Source: an uncultured Propionibacteriaceae bacterium (GTDB taxonomy: Bacteria > Actinomycetota > Actinomycetes > Propionibacteriales > Propionibacteriaceae). From it: a stretch of DNA of 64,000 nt. Where the stretch lies: contig CALBCJ010000012.1 of the NCBI GenBank assembly GCA_937926975.1, positions 1 through 64,000 of the forward strand. The letters run 5' to 3'. The notes beneath the pieces were generated by a model that did not search any database, was not told where the DNA came from, and saw only the letters and a program-made list of their open reading frames with translations. Made by a program: the position numbers and the translations under genes. Within the stretch, counting starts at the first letter, position 1, and each line of letters opens with the position of its first letter. This document shows, piece after piece, positions 16,985 through 24,794 of this stretch.

Positions 16985-17554
16985 CTACGTGCCTTCCGTC
17001 GATCGCGGCACCGCAGAGGAGTTGCGGTCGGCCGAGCCAGCCGGACCAGTTCTTTGCCTTGCCATGTTGATGAACCCCAGCACGGCCACAGCCATGAGCC
17101 AGCTGTTTGAGCTCCACCAGAAGAGATCGAAGTCTCCAGAAAATGCCCAGAAGGAGATGGCCATGAACCCAGCGCAGAAGGTCAGCGTGAGACCCACCAT
17201 CACGACCATGTCCGCGATCCTTGGCCTGCGGCCGATCAGGAAGACCCCGAGAAAGACGCTGGCGGATGCCAGCAGGTCGAGAGGAAAGAAGGACCAGTTC
17301 CACGCCTGAACGATGCTGTTGCTGTAGTCTCGGAACTTCATCTCGTCGGGCATGAGGGCGAGGATGATGGCGACCCAGTACAGGAGCAGTCCAGCATCCG
17401 TAAGCACGAGTGTGAGCTTGACGGGCCTGCTGAGAACCTGCTTATTCGTGAGGGGCCTCCCTGTCGAGTGCCATTCTGAGTGCTGTTCGTAAACTACCTC
17501 TCTGACGACACGGGCCGCGCGAGCGAGATCATCGACGGAATGAAGCCGAGGCAT
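16985..17554 (-). CDS. DUF5360 (YvaD-like) membrane protein
   Basis: A predicted 189-residue protein with four hydrophobic segments (about 47-67, 85-105, 118-137 and 145-163) and motifs KLTLVLTDAGLLLYW and WNWSFFPLDLLAS that resemble DUF5360/YvaD. Function is unknown. In Bacillus yvaD is neighboured by an SMR gene (yvaE), and here too an SMR reading frame follows. The first ~45 residues have no clear counterpart and no good ribosome site precedes the ATG at 17554, so the true start may be further in. The DNA is near 50% GC in sampled lines, against about 70% around it, suggesting transfer. Confidence 0.7.
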   Translation of the reverse strand: MPRLHSVDDLARAARVVREVVYEQHSEWHSTGRPLTNKQVLSRPVKLTLVLTDAGLLLYWVAIILALMPDEMKFRDYSNSIVQAWNWSFFPLDLLASASVFLGVFLIGRRPRIADMVVMVGLTLTFCAGFMAISFWAFSGDFDLFWWSSNSWLMAVAVLGFINMARQRTGPAGSADRNSSAVPRSTEGT

Positions 17555-17611
17555 GAAAAGGCGAAGCCTGGTCTTGGCGCGGCGTGCTTGGAGAATCCTC
17601 AGAGCTTCGGC

Positions 17612-20600
17612 TCAGCGCTCGTGGTACTCCTGCAGCGAGACCGGCTCGGCCTTGCCGCGCTGGATCGCGAGGACTCCGGCCGCGGCGGCACGAGCCCCCG
17701 GGGTGGTGGTGATGTAGGGAACCTTGGCCCGGATCGCCGCCTTGCGGATGTACGAGTCGTCGTACTCCGACGTGGAGCCCGCCGGGGTGTTGACGACCAG
17801 GTCGACGGTGTGGTCTCTGATCAGGTCGGCCATCGTCGGGGATCCCTCGTGGAGTTTGTTCACCGCGGTCGCCTCGATGCCGTGGCCAGCCAGGAAGGCC
17901 CGGGTGCCGCTGGTCGCGTACAGGCGGAGGCCGGCCTGGGCGAAGTCCCGGGCGGCTGTCAGGAAGGTCTCCCCGGCGCTGCCGGTCCGGTCCCGCTCGG
18001 CGACCGACAGCAGCGCCCCACCCATGGCTGGCAGCGGCGACCCGGCCGCGGCCTGCGCCTTGGCGTACGCGGCGCCCGCGTCAGCAGCCAGGCCCAGCAC
18101 CTCACCGGTCGAGCGCATCTCCGGGCCGAGCAGCGGGTCCACCTCGGGGAACATCGGGAACGGGAAGACGGCCTCCTTGACTCCCTGGTAGGCCAGCTCG
18201 CGCGGCTTCAGGTCGAGGTCCGCCAGCCGCTCGCCCAGCATCAGCCGGGTCGCCAGGGCCGCCATGTTGATGTTGGCCACCTTCGACACCAGCGGCACGG
18301 TCCGGCTGGCGCGGGGGTTCGCCTCCAGCACGTACACGGTCCCGTCCTCGGGGATCGCGTACTGCACGTTCAGCAGCCCGACCACCCCCAGCTCGACCGC
18401 GATCCGGCGGGTGTACTCCTCGACCTGGCGCAGCTGGTCGGCCGGGATGGTCACCGACGGGACGAAGCAGGCCGAGTCGCCCGAGTGGATCCCGGCGTAC
18501 TCGATGTGCTCCATCACCGCCGGCACGTACGCGTCGGTGCCGTCGCACAGGGCGTCGGCCTCGCACTCCAGGGCGTTCTCCAGGAAGCGGTCGATCAGGA
18601 TCGGCCGGTCGGGCGTCACCCCCTGGGCGGCGGCCATGTAGCGGCGCAGCGCCTCGGGCTCGAAGACGATCTCCATGCCCCGACCGCCCAGCACGTAGCT
18701 GGGCCGCACGATCACCGGGTAGCCAATCCGGTCGGCCACCGCGACCGCCTGGTCCACGGTGGTCGCCATCCCGGCGGCTGGCATCGGGATTCCGAGCCGG
18801 TCCATGATCTCGCGGAACCGGTCCCGGTCCTCGGCCAGGTCGATGGTCTCCGGGGAGGTGCCGATGATCTTCAGCCCGGCGTCCTTGAGCCGCTGCGCGA
18901 TCGTCAGTGGGGTCTGGCCGCCGAACTGGCAGATCACCCCCGCGGGGCGCTCGCGGTCGGCGACCGAGAGCACGTCCTCCACCGTCAGCGGCTCGAAGTA
19001 GAGCCGGTCCGAGGTGTCGTAGTCAGTGGAGACCGTCTCCGGGTTGCAGTTCACCATCACCGTGGCGTACCCCTGCTCGCGCAGCGTGTACGCGGCGTGC
19101 ACGCAGCAGTAGTCGAACTCGATCCCCTGACCGATCCGGTTCGGGCCACCGCCCAGCACCATCACCGTCGGGCGCGAGGTGTCGACCGGCTGCGGCTCCG
19201 GCAGCGGGTTCGGGCGCGGGTCGGCGTAGGTCGAGAAGTAGTACTCGGCGCCCGCGACTCCGCTCACCGGGACCGCCTCGAAGCGGGCCAGGACCTGGTG
19301 CTGGTGCCGCAGCCGACGGACCTCGGCCTGGTCACAGCCCAGCAGCTGGGCGATCCGGCGGTCCCCGAAGCCGGCGACCTTGGCCCGCTTCAGCAGGGCC
19401 GGGTCCAGCCGGTCCACCGAGCCGGCCTGGGCCAGCTGGGCCTCCATCTCGACCAGGCAGGCCAGCTGCTCGACGAACCAGCGCTTGATCCCGGTCAGCG
19501 CCACCAGCTCGTCCACCGTGACGCCGCGCTGCAGCGCCAGGTACATCAGGTACTGCCGCTCGCTGCTCGGCTGGCGCAGCCGGTCCCGCAGCCCGTCAGC
19601 GTCCAGCCCGGCCAGGGCCGGGGCGTCACCCAGCCCGCAGCGGCCGTTCTCCAGCGCCCGGATCGCCTTCAGGAAGGACTCCGAGTACGACTTGCCGATG
19701 CTCATCACCTCGCCGACGGCACGCATCTGGGTGCCGAGCAGGTCCACCGAGCCGGGCAGCTTCTCGAAGGCCCACCGGGCAAACTTGCTCACGACGTAGT
19801 CACCGTCGGGGGTGTAGCGCTCCAGCGAGCCGTCGCGCCAGTACGGCAGCTCGTCGAGGGTCATCCCGGCGGCGAGCAGCGCCGACACGTACGCGATCGG
19901 GAAGCCGGTCGCCTTCGACGCCAGCGCTGAGGAGCGCGAGGTCCGCGGGTTGATCTCGATCACCACCACCCGGCCGGTGGCGGGGTCGTGGGCGGTCTGG
20001 ACGTTGGTGCCGCCGATGACGCCGATCGAGGAGACGATCCGGTGCGCGACCTCCTGCAGCCGGGCGGTGAGCTCGGCGGAGATGGTCTGCATCGGGGCGT
20101 TGCAGTACGAGTCGCCGGTGTGGACCCCCATCGGGTCGACGTTCTCGATGAAGCAGACCGAGATCATCTGGTCGACGCTGTCGCGGACCACCTCGACCTC
20201 GAGCTCCTCCCAGCCCAGCACCGACTCCTCGACCAGCACCTGGCCGACCATGGAGGCCTGCAGCCCGCGGGCGCAGACGGTGCGCAGCTCGGTCTCGTCG
20301 TGGACCAGGCCGCCGCCCGTGCCGCCCATCGTGTACGCCGGGCGCAGCACCACCGGGTAGCCCAGCTCGGCCGCCACCTGGGCCGCGTCGTCGACGCTGG
20401 TGGTGGTGGTGGAGCGGGGCATCTCGATCCCCAGCTCGGCCATGGTCTGCTTGAACTGCTCACGGTCCTCGCCGCGGCGGATCGCGTCCGGCGAGATCCC
20501 GAGCATGGTCACCCCGTACCGCTCCAGGGTCCCGGCCGCCTCCAGCTCCAGCGACAGGTTGAGCCCGGTCTGCCCACCAAGGTTGGGCAGCAGCGCGTCG

Positions 20601-20848
20601 GGGCGGGAGCGGGCGATGATCCGCTCCAGCGACTCGACCGTCAGCGGCTCGATGTAGGTCTCGTCGGCCATCACCGGGTCGGTCATGATCGTGGCCGGGT
20701 TCGAGTTCACCAGCACGGTCTGGTAGCCGAGGGAGCGCAGCGCCTTGCAGGCCTGGGTGCCGGAGTAGTCGAACTCGCAGGCCTGCCCGATCACGATGGG
20801 TCCGGACCCGATGATCAGCACCTTGTGGATGTCGTCGCGACGCGGCAT
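17612..20848 (-). CDS. carB: Carbamoyl-phosphate synthase large subunit
   Basis: Makes carbamoyl phosphate from bicarbonate, ammonia (delivered by CarA) and two ATP, for arginine and pyrimidines. Full length at 1078 residues: two homologous ATP-grasp halves (about 1-550 and 555-950), each beginning with an IGSGP/LGGGPNRIGQG-type loop, then a C-terminal allosteric MGS-like domain. The segment QACEFDYSGTQACKAL differs from the QAAEFDYSGTQACRVL usual in actinobacteria, and the tail (VPYITTTPGARAAAAG) differs from the CarB-like tail in the scar near 59.4 kb. No carA is adjacent. It is divergent from aspS, 152 bp away. Confidence 0.96.
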   Translation of the reverse strand: MPRRDDIHKVLIIGSGPIVIGQACEFDYSGTQACKALRSLGYQTVLVNSNPATIMTDPVMADETYIEPLTVESLERIIARSRPDALLPNLGGQTGLNLSLELEAAGTLERYGVTMLGISPDAIRRGEDREQFKQTMAELGIEMPRSTTTTSVDDAAQVAAELGYPVVLRPAYTMGGTGGGLVHDETELRTVCARGLQASMVGQVLVEESVLGWEELEVEVVRDSVDQMISVCFIENVDPMGVHTGDSYCNAPMQTISAELTARLQEVAHRIVSSIGVIGGTNVQTAHDPATGRVVVIEINPRTSRSSALASKATGFPIAYVSALLAAGMTLDELPYWRDGSLERYTPDGDYVVSKFARWAFEKLPGSVDLLGTQMRAVGEVMSIGKSYSESFLKAIRALENGRCGLGDAPALAGLDADGLRDRLRQPSSERQYLMYLALQRGVTVDELVALTGIKRWFVEQLACLVEMEAQLAQAGSVDRLDPALLKRAKVAGFGDRRIAQLLGCDQAEVRRLRHQHQVLARFEAVPVSGVAGAEYYFSTYADPRPNPLPEPQPVDTSRPTVMVLGGGPNRIGQGIEFDYCCVHAAYTLREQGYATVMVNCNPETVSTDYDTSDRLYFEPLTVEDVLSVADRERPAGVICQFGGQTPLTIAQRLKDAGLKIIGTSPETIDLAEDRDRFREIMDRLGIPMPAAGMATTVDQAVAVADRIGYPVIVRPSYVLGGRGMEIVFEPEALRRYMAAAQGVTPDRPILIDRFLENALECEADALCDGTDAYVPAVMEHIEYAGIHSGDSACFVPSVTIPADQLRQVEEYTRRIAVELGVVGLLNVQYAIPEDGTVYVLEANPRASRTVPLVSKVANINMAALATRLMLGERLADLDLKPRELAYQGVKEAVFPFPMFPEVDPLLGPEMRSTGEVLGLAADAGAAYAKAQAAAGSPLPAMGGALLSVAERDRTGSAGETFLTAARDFAQAGLRLYATSGTRAFLAGHGIEATAVNKLHEGSPTMADLIRDHTVDLVVNTPAGSTSEYDDSYIRKAAIRAKVPYITTTPGARAAAAGVLAIQRGKAEPVSLQEYHER

Positions 20849-21000
20849 GGTCCTCTTCTTCCTTGTACGGTCCGTCGCACACCCTAACCACCACGGCCAG
20901 TCAAAGCGGCCAGGTCCAGGCAGAGAGGCCCAGCAGAGTCGGTCCCAGGCGGTCTGGAGCCCTAGGATGCCGAGCAGCAGGCACCGCAGAGAGGACGACC

Positions 21001-22788
21001 GTGATCCGTACCCACCAGGCCGGAACCCTGAGAGCCGAGCACGCCGGGCAGCGCGTGACGCTGGCAGGCTGGGTGGCCAGGCGGCGAGACCTGGGTGGGG
21101 TGGCCTTCCTCGACCTGCGCGACGCCAGCGGCATCTGCCAGGTCGTGGTCCGCGACGAGGTCCTGGCCGCCGGGAACGCCCACGCGCTGCGCAACGAGTA
21201 CTGCATCAGCGTGGTCGGCGAGGTCGAGATCCGCCCCGCCGACACCGCCAACCCGAACCTGGCTACGGGTGAGATTGAGGTAGCGGCTGCCAGCATCGAG
21301 GTCCTCAACCCGTCCAGCCCGCTGCCGTTCCAGATCGACGAGCGGGTCACCGTGGGGGAGGAGGCGCGGCTGCGCTACCGCTACCTGGACCTGCGCCGCC
21401 CCGAGCCGGCGTCGGCGATCCGGTTGCGCTCCCAGGTCAGTGCCGCCGCCCGGCGGGTGCTGGAGCGCCACGACTTCACTGAGATCGAGACCCCGACCCT
21501 GACCCGCTCCACCCCCGAAGGGGCCCGTGACTTCCTGGTCCCGGCCCGCCTGGCGCCGGGCTGCTGGTACGCGCTGCCGCAGTCGCCGCAGCTGTTCAAG
21601 CAGCTGCTGATGGTGGCCGGGGTGGAGCGCTACTACCAGATTGCCCGCTGCTACCGCGACGAGGACTTCCGGGCCGACCGGCAGCCGGAGTTCACCCAGC
21701 TCGACATCGAGATGAGCTTCGTCGACCAGGACGACGTGATTGCGCTGACCGAGGAGATGATCACCGAGATCTGGAAGCTCAAGGGGATCGATGTCGGCGC
21801 GCCGTTCCCCCGGATCACGTACGCCGAGGCGATGGACCGGTACGGCTCGGACAAGCCGGACCTGCGCCTCGACCTGGAGCTGACCGACCTGACCGGCTAC
21901 TTCGCCGGCACTGGCTTCCGGGTCTTCCAGGCCCCGTACGTGGGTGCGGTCGTGATGACCGGCGGCGGCTCGCAGCCCCGGCGGACCTTCGACGCCTGGC
22001 AGGAGTGGGCCAAGCAGCGCGGCGCCAAGGGTCTGGCCTACGTCACGTACGACGAGCAGGGCCAGGTGGGTGGCCCGGTGGCGAAGAACCTGTCCGAGGC
22101 AGAACGCTCCGGGCTGGCCGCGGCGACCGGTGCTCAGCCGGGTGACTGCGTCTTCTTCGCGGCCGGGACCAAGGCCGCCGCCCAGTCCCTGCTGGGTGCG
22201 GCGCGGCTCGAGATCGGGAGGCGACTGGGGCTGCTGGACCCCGGGCAGCACGCGTTCGTGTGGGTCGTGGACGCGCCGCTGTTCAAGCCGGTCGCCGAGG
22301 CGGTTGCCGAGGGCGACGTGGCGGTCGGCGGCGGGCAGTGGACCGCGGTCCACCACGCGTTCACCTCGCCCAAGCCGGAGTGCCTGGACAGCTTCGACAC
22401 CGACCCGGGCTCGGCCCTCGCGTACGCGTACGACATCGTCTACAACGGCAACGAGCTGGGCGGCGGCTCGATCCGAATCCACCGCCGCGACATCCAGGAG
22501 CGGGTCTTCCAGGTGATGGGGCTGAGCGCCGAGCAGGCCCACGAGAAGTTCGGCTTCCTGCTCGACGCCTTCCAGTACGGCGCCCCGCCGCACGGCGGGA
22601 TCGCCCTCGGCTGGGACCGGGTGGTCACCCTGCTGGGCCAGTACGAGTCGATCCGTGAGGTGATTGCCTTCCCCAAGACCGGCAACGGCTACGACCCGCT
22701 GACCGCCGCCCCGGCCCCGATCACCGCCCAGCAGCGCAAGGAGGCAGGCGTCGACGCGAGGCCGGAGCGCAAGCCGGCCAGCGCCTAG
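21001..22788 (+). CDS. aspS: Aspartyl-tRNA synthetase
   Basis: Class IIb synthetase charging tRNA-Asp (and possibly tRNA-Asn if the organism lacks AsnRS). The 595-residue protein has an N-terminal OB-fold anticodon domain (1-~105), motif 2 CYRDEDFRADRQPEFTQLD, the bacterial GAD insertion (about 290-410), and motif 3 GIALGWDRVV. The open frame extends upstream, but the GTG at 21001 (MIRTHQAGTLRAEHAG) is the family start, with AGAGAGGA nearby. Confidence 0.97.
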   Translation: MIRTHQAGTLRAEHAGQRVTLAGWVARRRDLGGVAFLDLRDASGICQVVVRDEVLAAGNAHALRNEYCISVVGEVEIRPADTANPNLATGEIEVAAASIEVLNPSSPLPFQIDERVTVGEEARLRYRYLDLRRPEPASAIRLRSQVSAAARRVLERHDFTEIETPTLTRSTPEGARDFLVPARLAPGCWYALPQSPQLFKQLLMVAGVERYYQIARCYRDEDFRADRQPEFTQLDIEMSFVDQDDVIALTEEMITEIWKLKGIDVGAPFPRITYAEAMDRYGSDKPDLRLDLELTDLTGYFAGTGFRVFQAPYVGAVVMTGGGSQPRRTFDAWQEWAKQRGAKGLAYVTYDEQGQVGGPVAKNLSEAERSGLAAATGAQPGDCVFFAAGTKAAAQSLLGAARLEIGRRLGLLDPGQHAFVWVVDAPLFKPVAEAVAEGDVAVGGGQWTAVHHAFTSPKPECLDSFDTDPGSALAYAYDIVYNGNELGGGSIRIHRRDIQERVFQVMGLSAEQAHEKFGFLLDAFQYGAPPHGGIALGWDRVVTLLGQYESIREVIAFPKTGNGYDPLTAAPAPITAQQRKEAGVDARPERKPASA

Positions 22789-22860
22789 AGCCTCAGGCAG
22801 CACGGCGCCCGTCGGCACCTGGTAGCGGGACCCGGCCGGGACCTTAGGGCGACGGCGGGG

Positions 22861-22911
22861 CTCCCGGCACAGCCGCCCCCGCGCCGCAGACGGCGCGGGG
22901 GCGGACGGGAG
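22861..22911. terminator. Very strong bidirectional terminator between aspS and padR
   Basis: A perfect 14-bp stem ccgcccccgcgccg / cggcgcgggggcgg with a caga tetraloop (22873-22904), enclosed by a second stem ctcccg / cgggag. It lies between convergent stop codons. Confidence 0.85.
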
Positions 22912-22919
22912 TGCTGGGG

Positions 22920-23627
22920 TCAGGCCTCGGCTGGCGGCTCAGCCAGCAGGCCGTAGACCCGACGGCGGGTCTCGGCCAGCAGGGCAGCGGCCGCCTCGTG
23001 CTGGTGCTCGTTGCCAGAGATACTCACGGCCTTGAGGGCCTGGGCGAGCTGGTGGAACTCGCGCCAGACCGCGTGGTCACCGCCGGGGTGCCGGGGTGCG
23101 CTGGCCTGCTTGATCTGGTCCCAGGTCCGCTGCGCGGCCTCGGCCACCTCGGGGGCCTCGCGACCGGCCGCAGTCAGCTGGTAGGCCTTGCCCCCGTCGC
23201 GGTCGACGGCTTCGATCAGGCCCTCGTCCTCCAGCTGGGACAGGGCGGGGTAGATCGCGCCCGGGCTTGGGCGCCATGCACCATCGGTGCGCTCGTCCAG
23301 GGCTGTGATGACCTGGTAGCCGTTGCGCGGCTCCTCGGCCAGCAGCTGGAGCACGGCCGTTCGGACGTCCCCCCGGCGCCGGCGGCCACCCCGGCCGCGT
23401 CCGAAGGGGCCGAAGGGTCGGCCTGGCTCGAGTGGGCCGCCCGGGTCGAAGGGTCCGGCGAAGCCTGCCGGTCCGAAGAAGTGAGGGTCATCGTCGGGCG
23501 CCGGGCCTGGGCCGTGGTGGCCCGGGTGGCGGCCGAAGGCCTCGGGGTCGGGCGGGATCTCGTCTCGACGGCGACGGCCACGGGGTGCAGGGCCGTGGCC
23601 TCGCCCGGAGTGGGAAAAGCGGTTCAT
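22920..23627 (-). CDS. PadR-family transcriptional regulator with low-complexity N-terminus
   Basis: A 235-residue protein. Residues ~1-85 are rich in Gly, Pro, Arg and His without a recognisable fold. Residues ~88-165 form the PadR winged helix: RTAVLQLLAEEPRNGYQVI, then PSPGAIYPALSQLEDEGLIE. The C-terminal ~70 residues are helical and should mediate dimerisation. The start at 23627 is set by AGGAGG eight bases upstream. PadR proteins usually repress a nearby transporter or themselves. No transporter is adjacent, but the promoter holds a palindrome that suggests autoregulation. mshB lies upstream on the same strand, 228 bp away. Confidence 0.88.
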   Translation of the reverse strand: MNRFSHSGRGHGPAPRGRRRRDEIPPDPEAFGRHPGHHGPGPAPDDDPHFFGPAGFAGPFDPGGPLEPGRPFGPFGRGRGGRRRRGDVRTAVLQLLAEEPRNGYQVITALDERTDGAWRPSPGAIYPALSQLEDEGLIEAVDRDGGKAYQLTAAGREAPEVAEAAQRTWDQIKQASAPRHPGGDHAVWREFHQLAQALKAVSISGNEHQHEAAAALLAETRRRVYGLLAEPPAEA

Positions 23628-23696
23628 GGTGTGCCTCCTCGGCAAGTCGTAGGCGACGGGCGAGTCGGGTGACCCGCCAACCTCGTCGATGCTCCT

Positions 23697-23725
23697 ACGA
23701 TATATCGCGATCTATTCGATGTCAA
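23697..23725 (-). promoter_or_regulatory. padR promoter with internal palindromic operator candidate
   Basis: On the minus strand, TTGACA (23720-23725), a 17-bp spacer and TATCGT (23697-23702) form a near-consensus promoter. The spacer and -10 region hold the imperfect palindrome atatatcgcgatctat (23700-23715; 7 of 8 positions match in each arm). The expected 5' leader is about 60 nt. AT-rich DNA like this is rare in the window. Confidence 0.6.
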
Positions 23726-23855
23726 GAGGTGGGCGGGGGAGAGCTGGACCGCCTCAGGGAAGGTCCGGGCGCAGCCGTACGGACCGTACGGACGAGACAG
23801 GGCGCGGCCGTCTGGGCCAGAGATACGGCTGACCGCCGGCCCAGGCGAGTGAGGC

Positions 23856-24758
23856 TCAGCCCTGAACGGGTAGGCCTGCGAAGAGGTCGTCGGCCGGGCC
23901 GGGCCCGGGCAGCGGGACACCAGCCCCGAGCAGGTAGCACTCGGCCTGGCTCTCGTCGCCCAGGGTCATCAGAGTCCAGAACGGGTCGCTGAGGTCGACC
24001 TGCGACCGGTGGCTGGCGAGGGCCTGGCGCTTCGCCTCGACCCAGGGGGCCACCGGGATCCGGGCCGCCAGGCGGTCCTGGGGTGAGACCATCGCAGGCA
24101 GCGCCTCGGGGTCGAGCTGGAAGTCCAGCTCCAGCCCGGCAGCCGCGGCCCGGTCCAGAAGGGTGCGCAGGTCGTCAGCGCCGAACGTGATCCAGAGCAC
24201 CCGGGCCACCGTCCAGGGCTGGCCAAGGTCGAGCCGGTAGGGCGAGCCCGCTAGCTGCGCGGCGTACATGGCGACTCGGTGAGCCTGAATGTGGTCAGGG
24301 TGCCCGTACGTGCCGAACGGGTCGTACGTGACCAGGACCTGGGGGCGGCGGTCCCGGAGCACCGGCACCAGCGCCAGCGCCGTCTCCAGCAGGTCGGCCC
24401 TCCAGAACGCGGTCTCGGCGACCTGGTCCGGCGGCCGAGCCGGGCCGAGGTCGTCGTGGGAGACCATCCCCGAGTCGTGGTAGCGCCCGTCACCACCGAG
24501 TCGCACGGTGTCCCGCAGCCCCAGCGCCGCAGCCGCCTGGGAGAGCTCGTCGAGGCGGTGCCGGGCCAGTGAGTCGCCGGCCTCCAGGTGACCGAGGGTG
24601 TCGTCGACGACCTCACCCAGCTCGCCCAGGGTGCAGGTCACCAAGGTGACCTGGGCCCCCTCGGCGACGTACCGGGCAATGGTCGCGCCCGTAGTCGACG
24701 ACTCGTCGTCAGGATGGGCGTGGACCAGCAGCAGGCGGCGGCCGGGAAGATCAGGCAT
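23856..24758 (-). CDS. mshB: N-acetyl-1-D-myo-inositol-2-amino-2-deoxy-glucopyranoside deacetylase (mycothiol deacetylase)
   Basis: Removes acetate from GlcNAc-inositol during mycothiol synthesis. The 300-residue LmbE-like zinc enzyme has HAHPDDE (13-19; zinc ligands H15 and D18, with an Asp acting as base) and GTYGHPDHIQAH (near 150-160) carrying the third ligand. The C-terminal FWTLMTLGDESQAECYLL also fits MshB rather than Mca. The start at 24758 (MPDLPGRRLLLV) is preferred over longer frames, since a -10 box lies 6 nt ahead of it. It is divergent from rarA, 36 bp away. Confidence 0.92.
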   Translation of the reverse strand: MPDLPGRRLLLVHAHPDDESSTTGATIARYVAEGAQVTLVTCTLGELGEVVDDTLGHLEAGDSLARHRLDELSQAAAALGLRDTVRLGGDGRYHDSGMVSHDDLGPARPPDQVAETAFWRADLLETALALVPVLRDRRPQVLVTYDPFGTYGHPDHIQAHRVAMYAAQLAGSPYRLDLGQPWTVARVLWITFGADDLRTLLDRAAAAGLELDFQLDPEALPAMVSPQDRLAARIPVAPWVEAKRQALASHRSQVDLSDPFWTLMTLGDESQAECYLLGAGVPLPGPGPADDLFAGLPVQG

Positions 24759-24764
24759 GCGCCG

Positions 24765-24770
24765 ATGGTA
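24765..24770 (-). promoter_or_regulatory. Probable -10 box of leaderless mshB mRNA
   Basis: On the minus strand TACCAT lies 6 nt before the mshB ATG, with no ribosome site between. Confidence 0.45.
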
Positions 24771-24781
24771 TGCCCAGGGCC

Positions 24782-24787
24782 TAGGGT
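24782..24787 (+). promoter_or_regulatory. Probable -10 box of leaderless rarA mRNA
   Basis: TAGGGT lies 7 nt before the GTG start of rarA. Only 11 bp separate this box from the oppositely oriented mshB box, so the two promoters should interfere. Confidence 0.45.
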
Positions 24788-24794
24788 GGGACGG

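Noticed and set aside
17480..19930. An 816-codon open frame on the plus strand
   Set aside because: It is antisense to carB, whose product is unmistakable; no ribosome site or family motif.
20962..22818. A 618-codon open frame on the minus strand
   Set aside because: It is antisense to aspS and has shadow-type composition.
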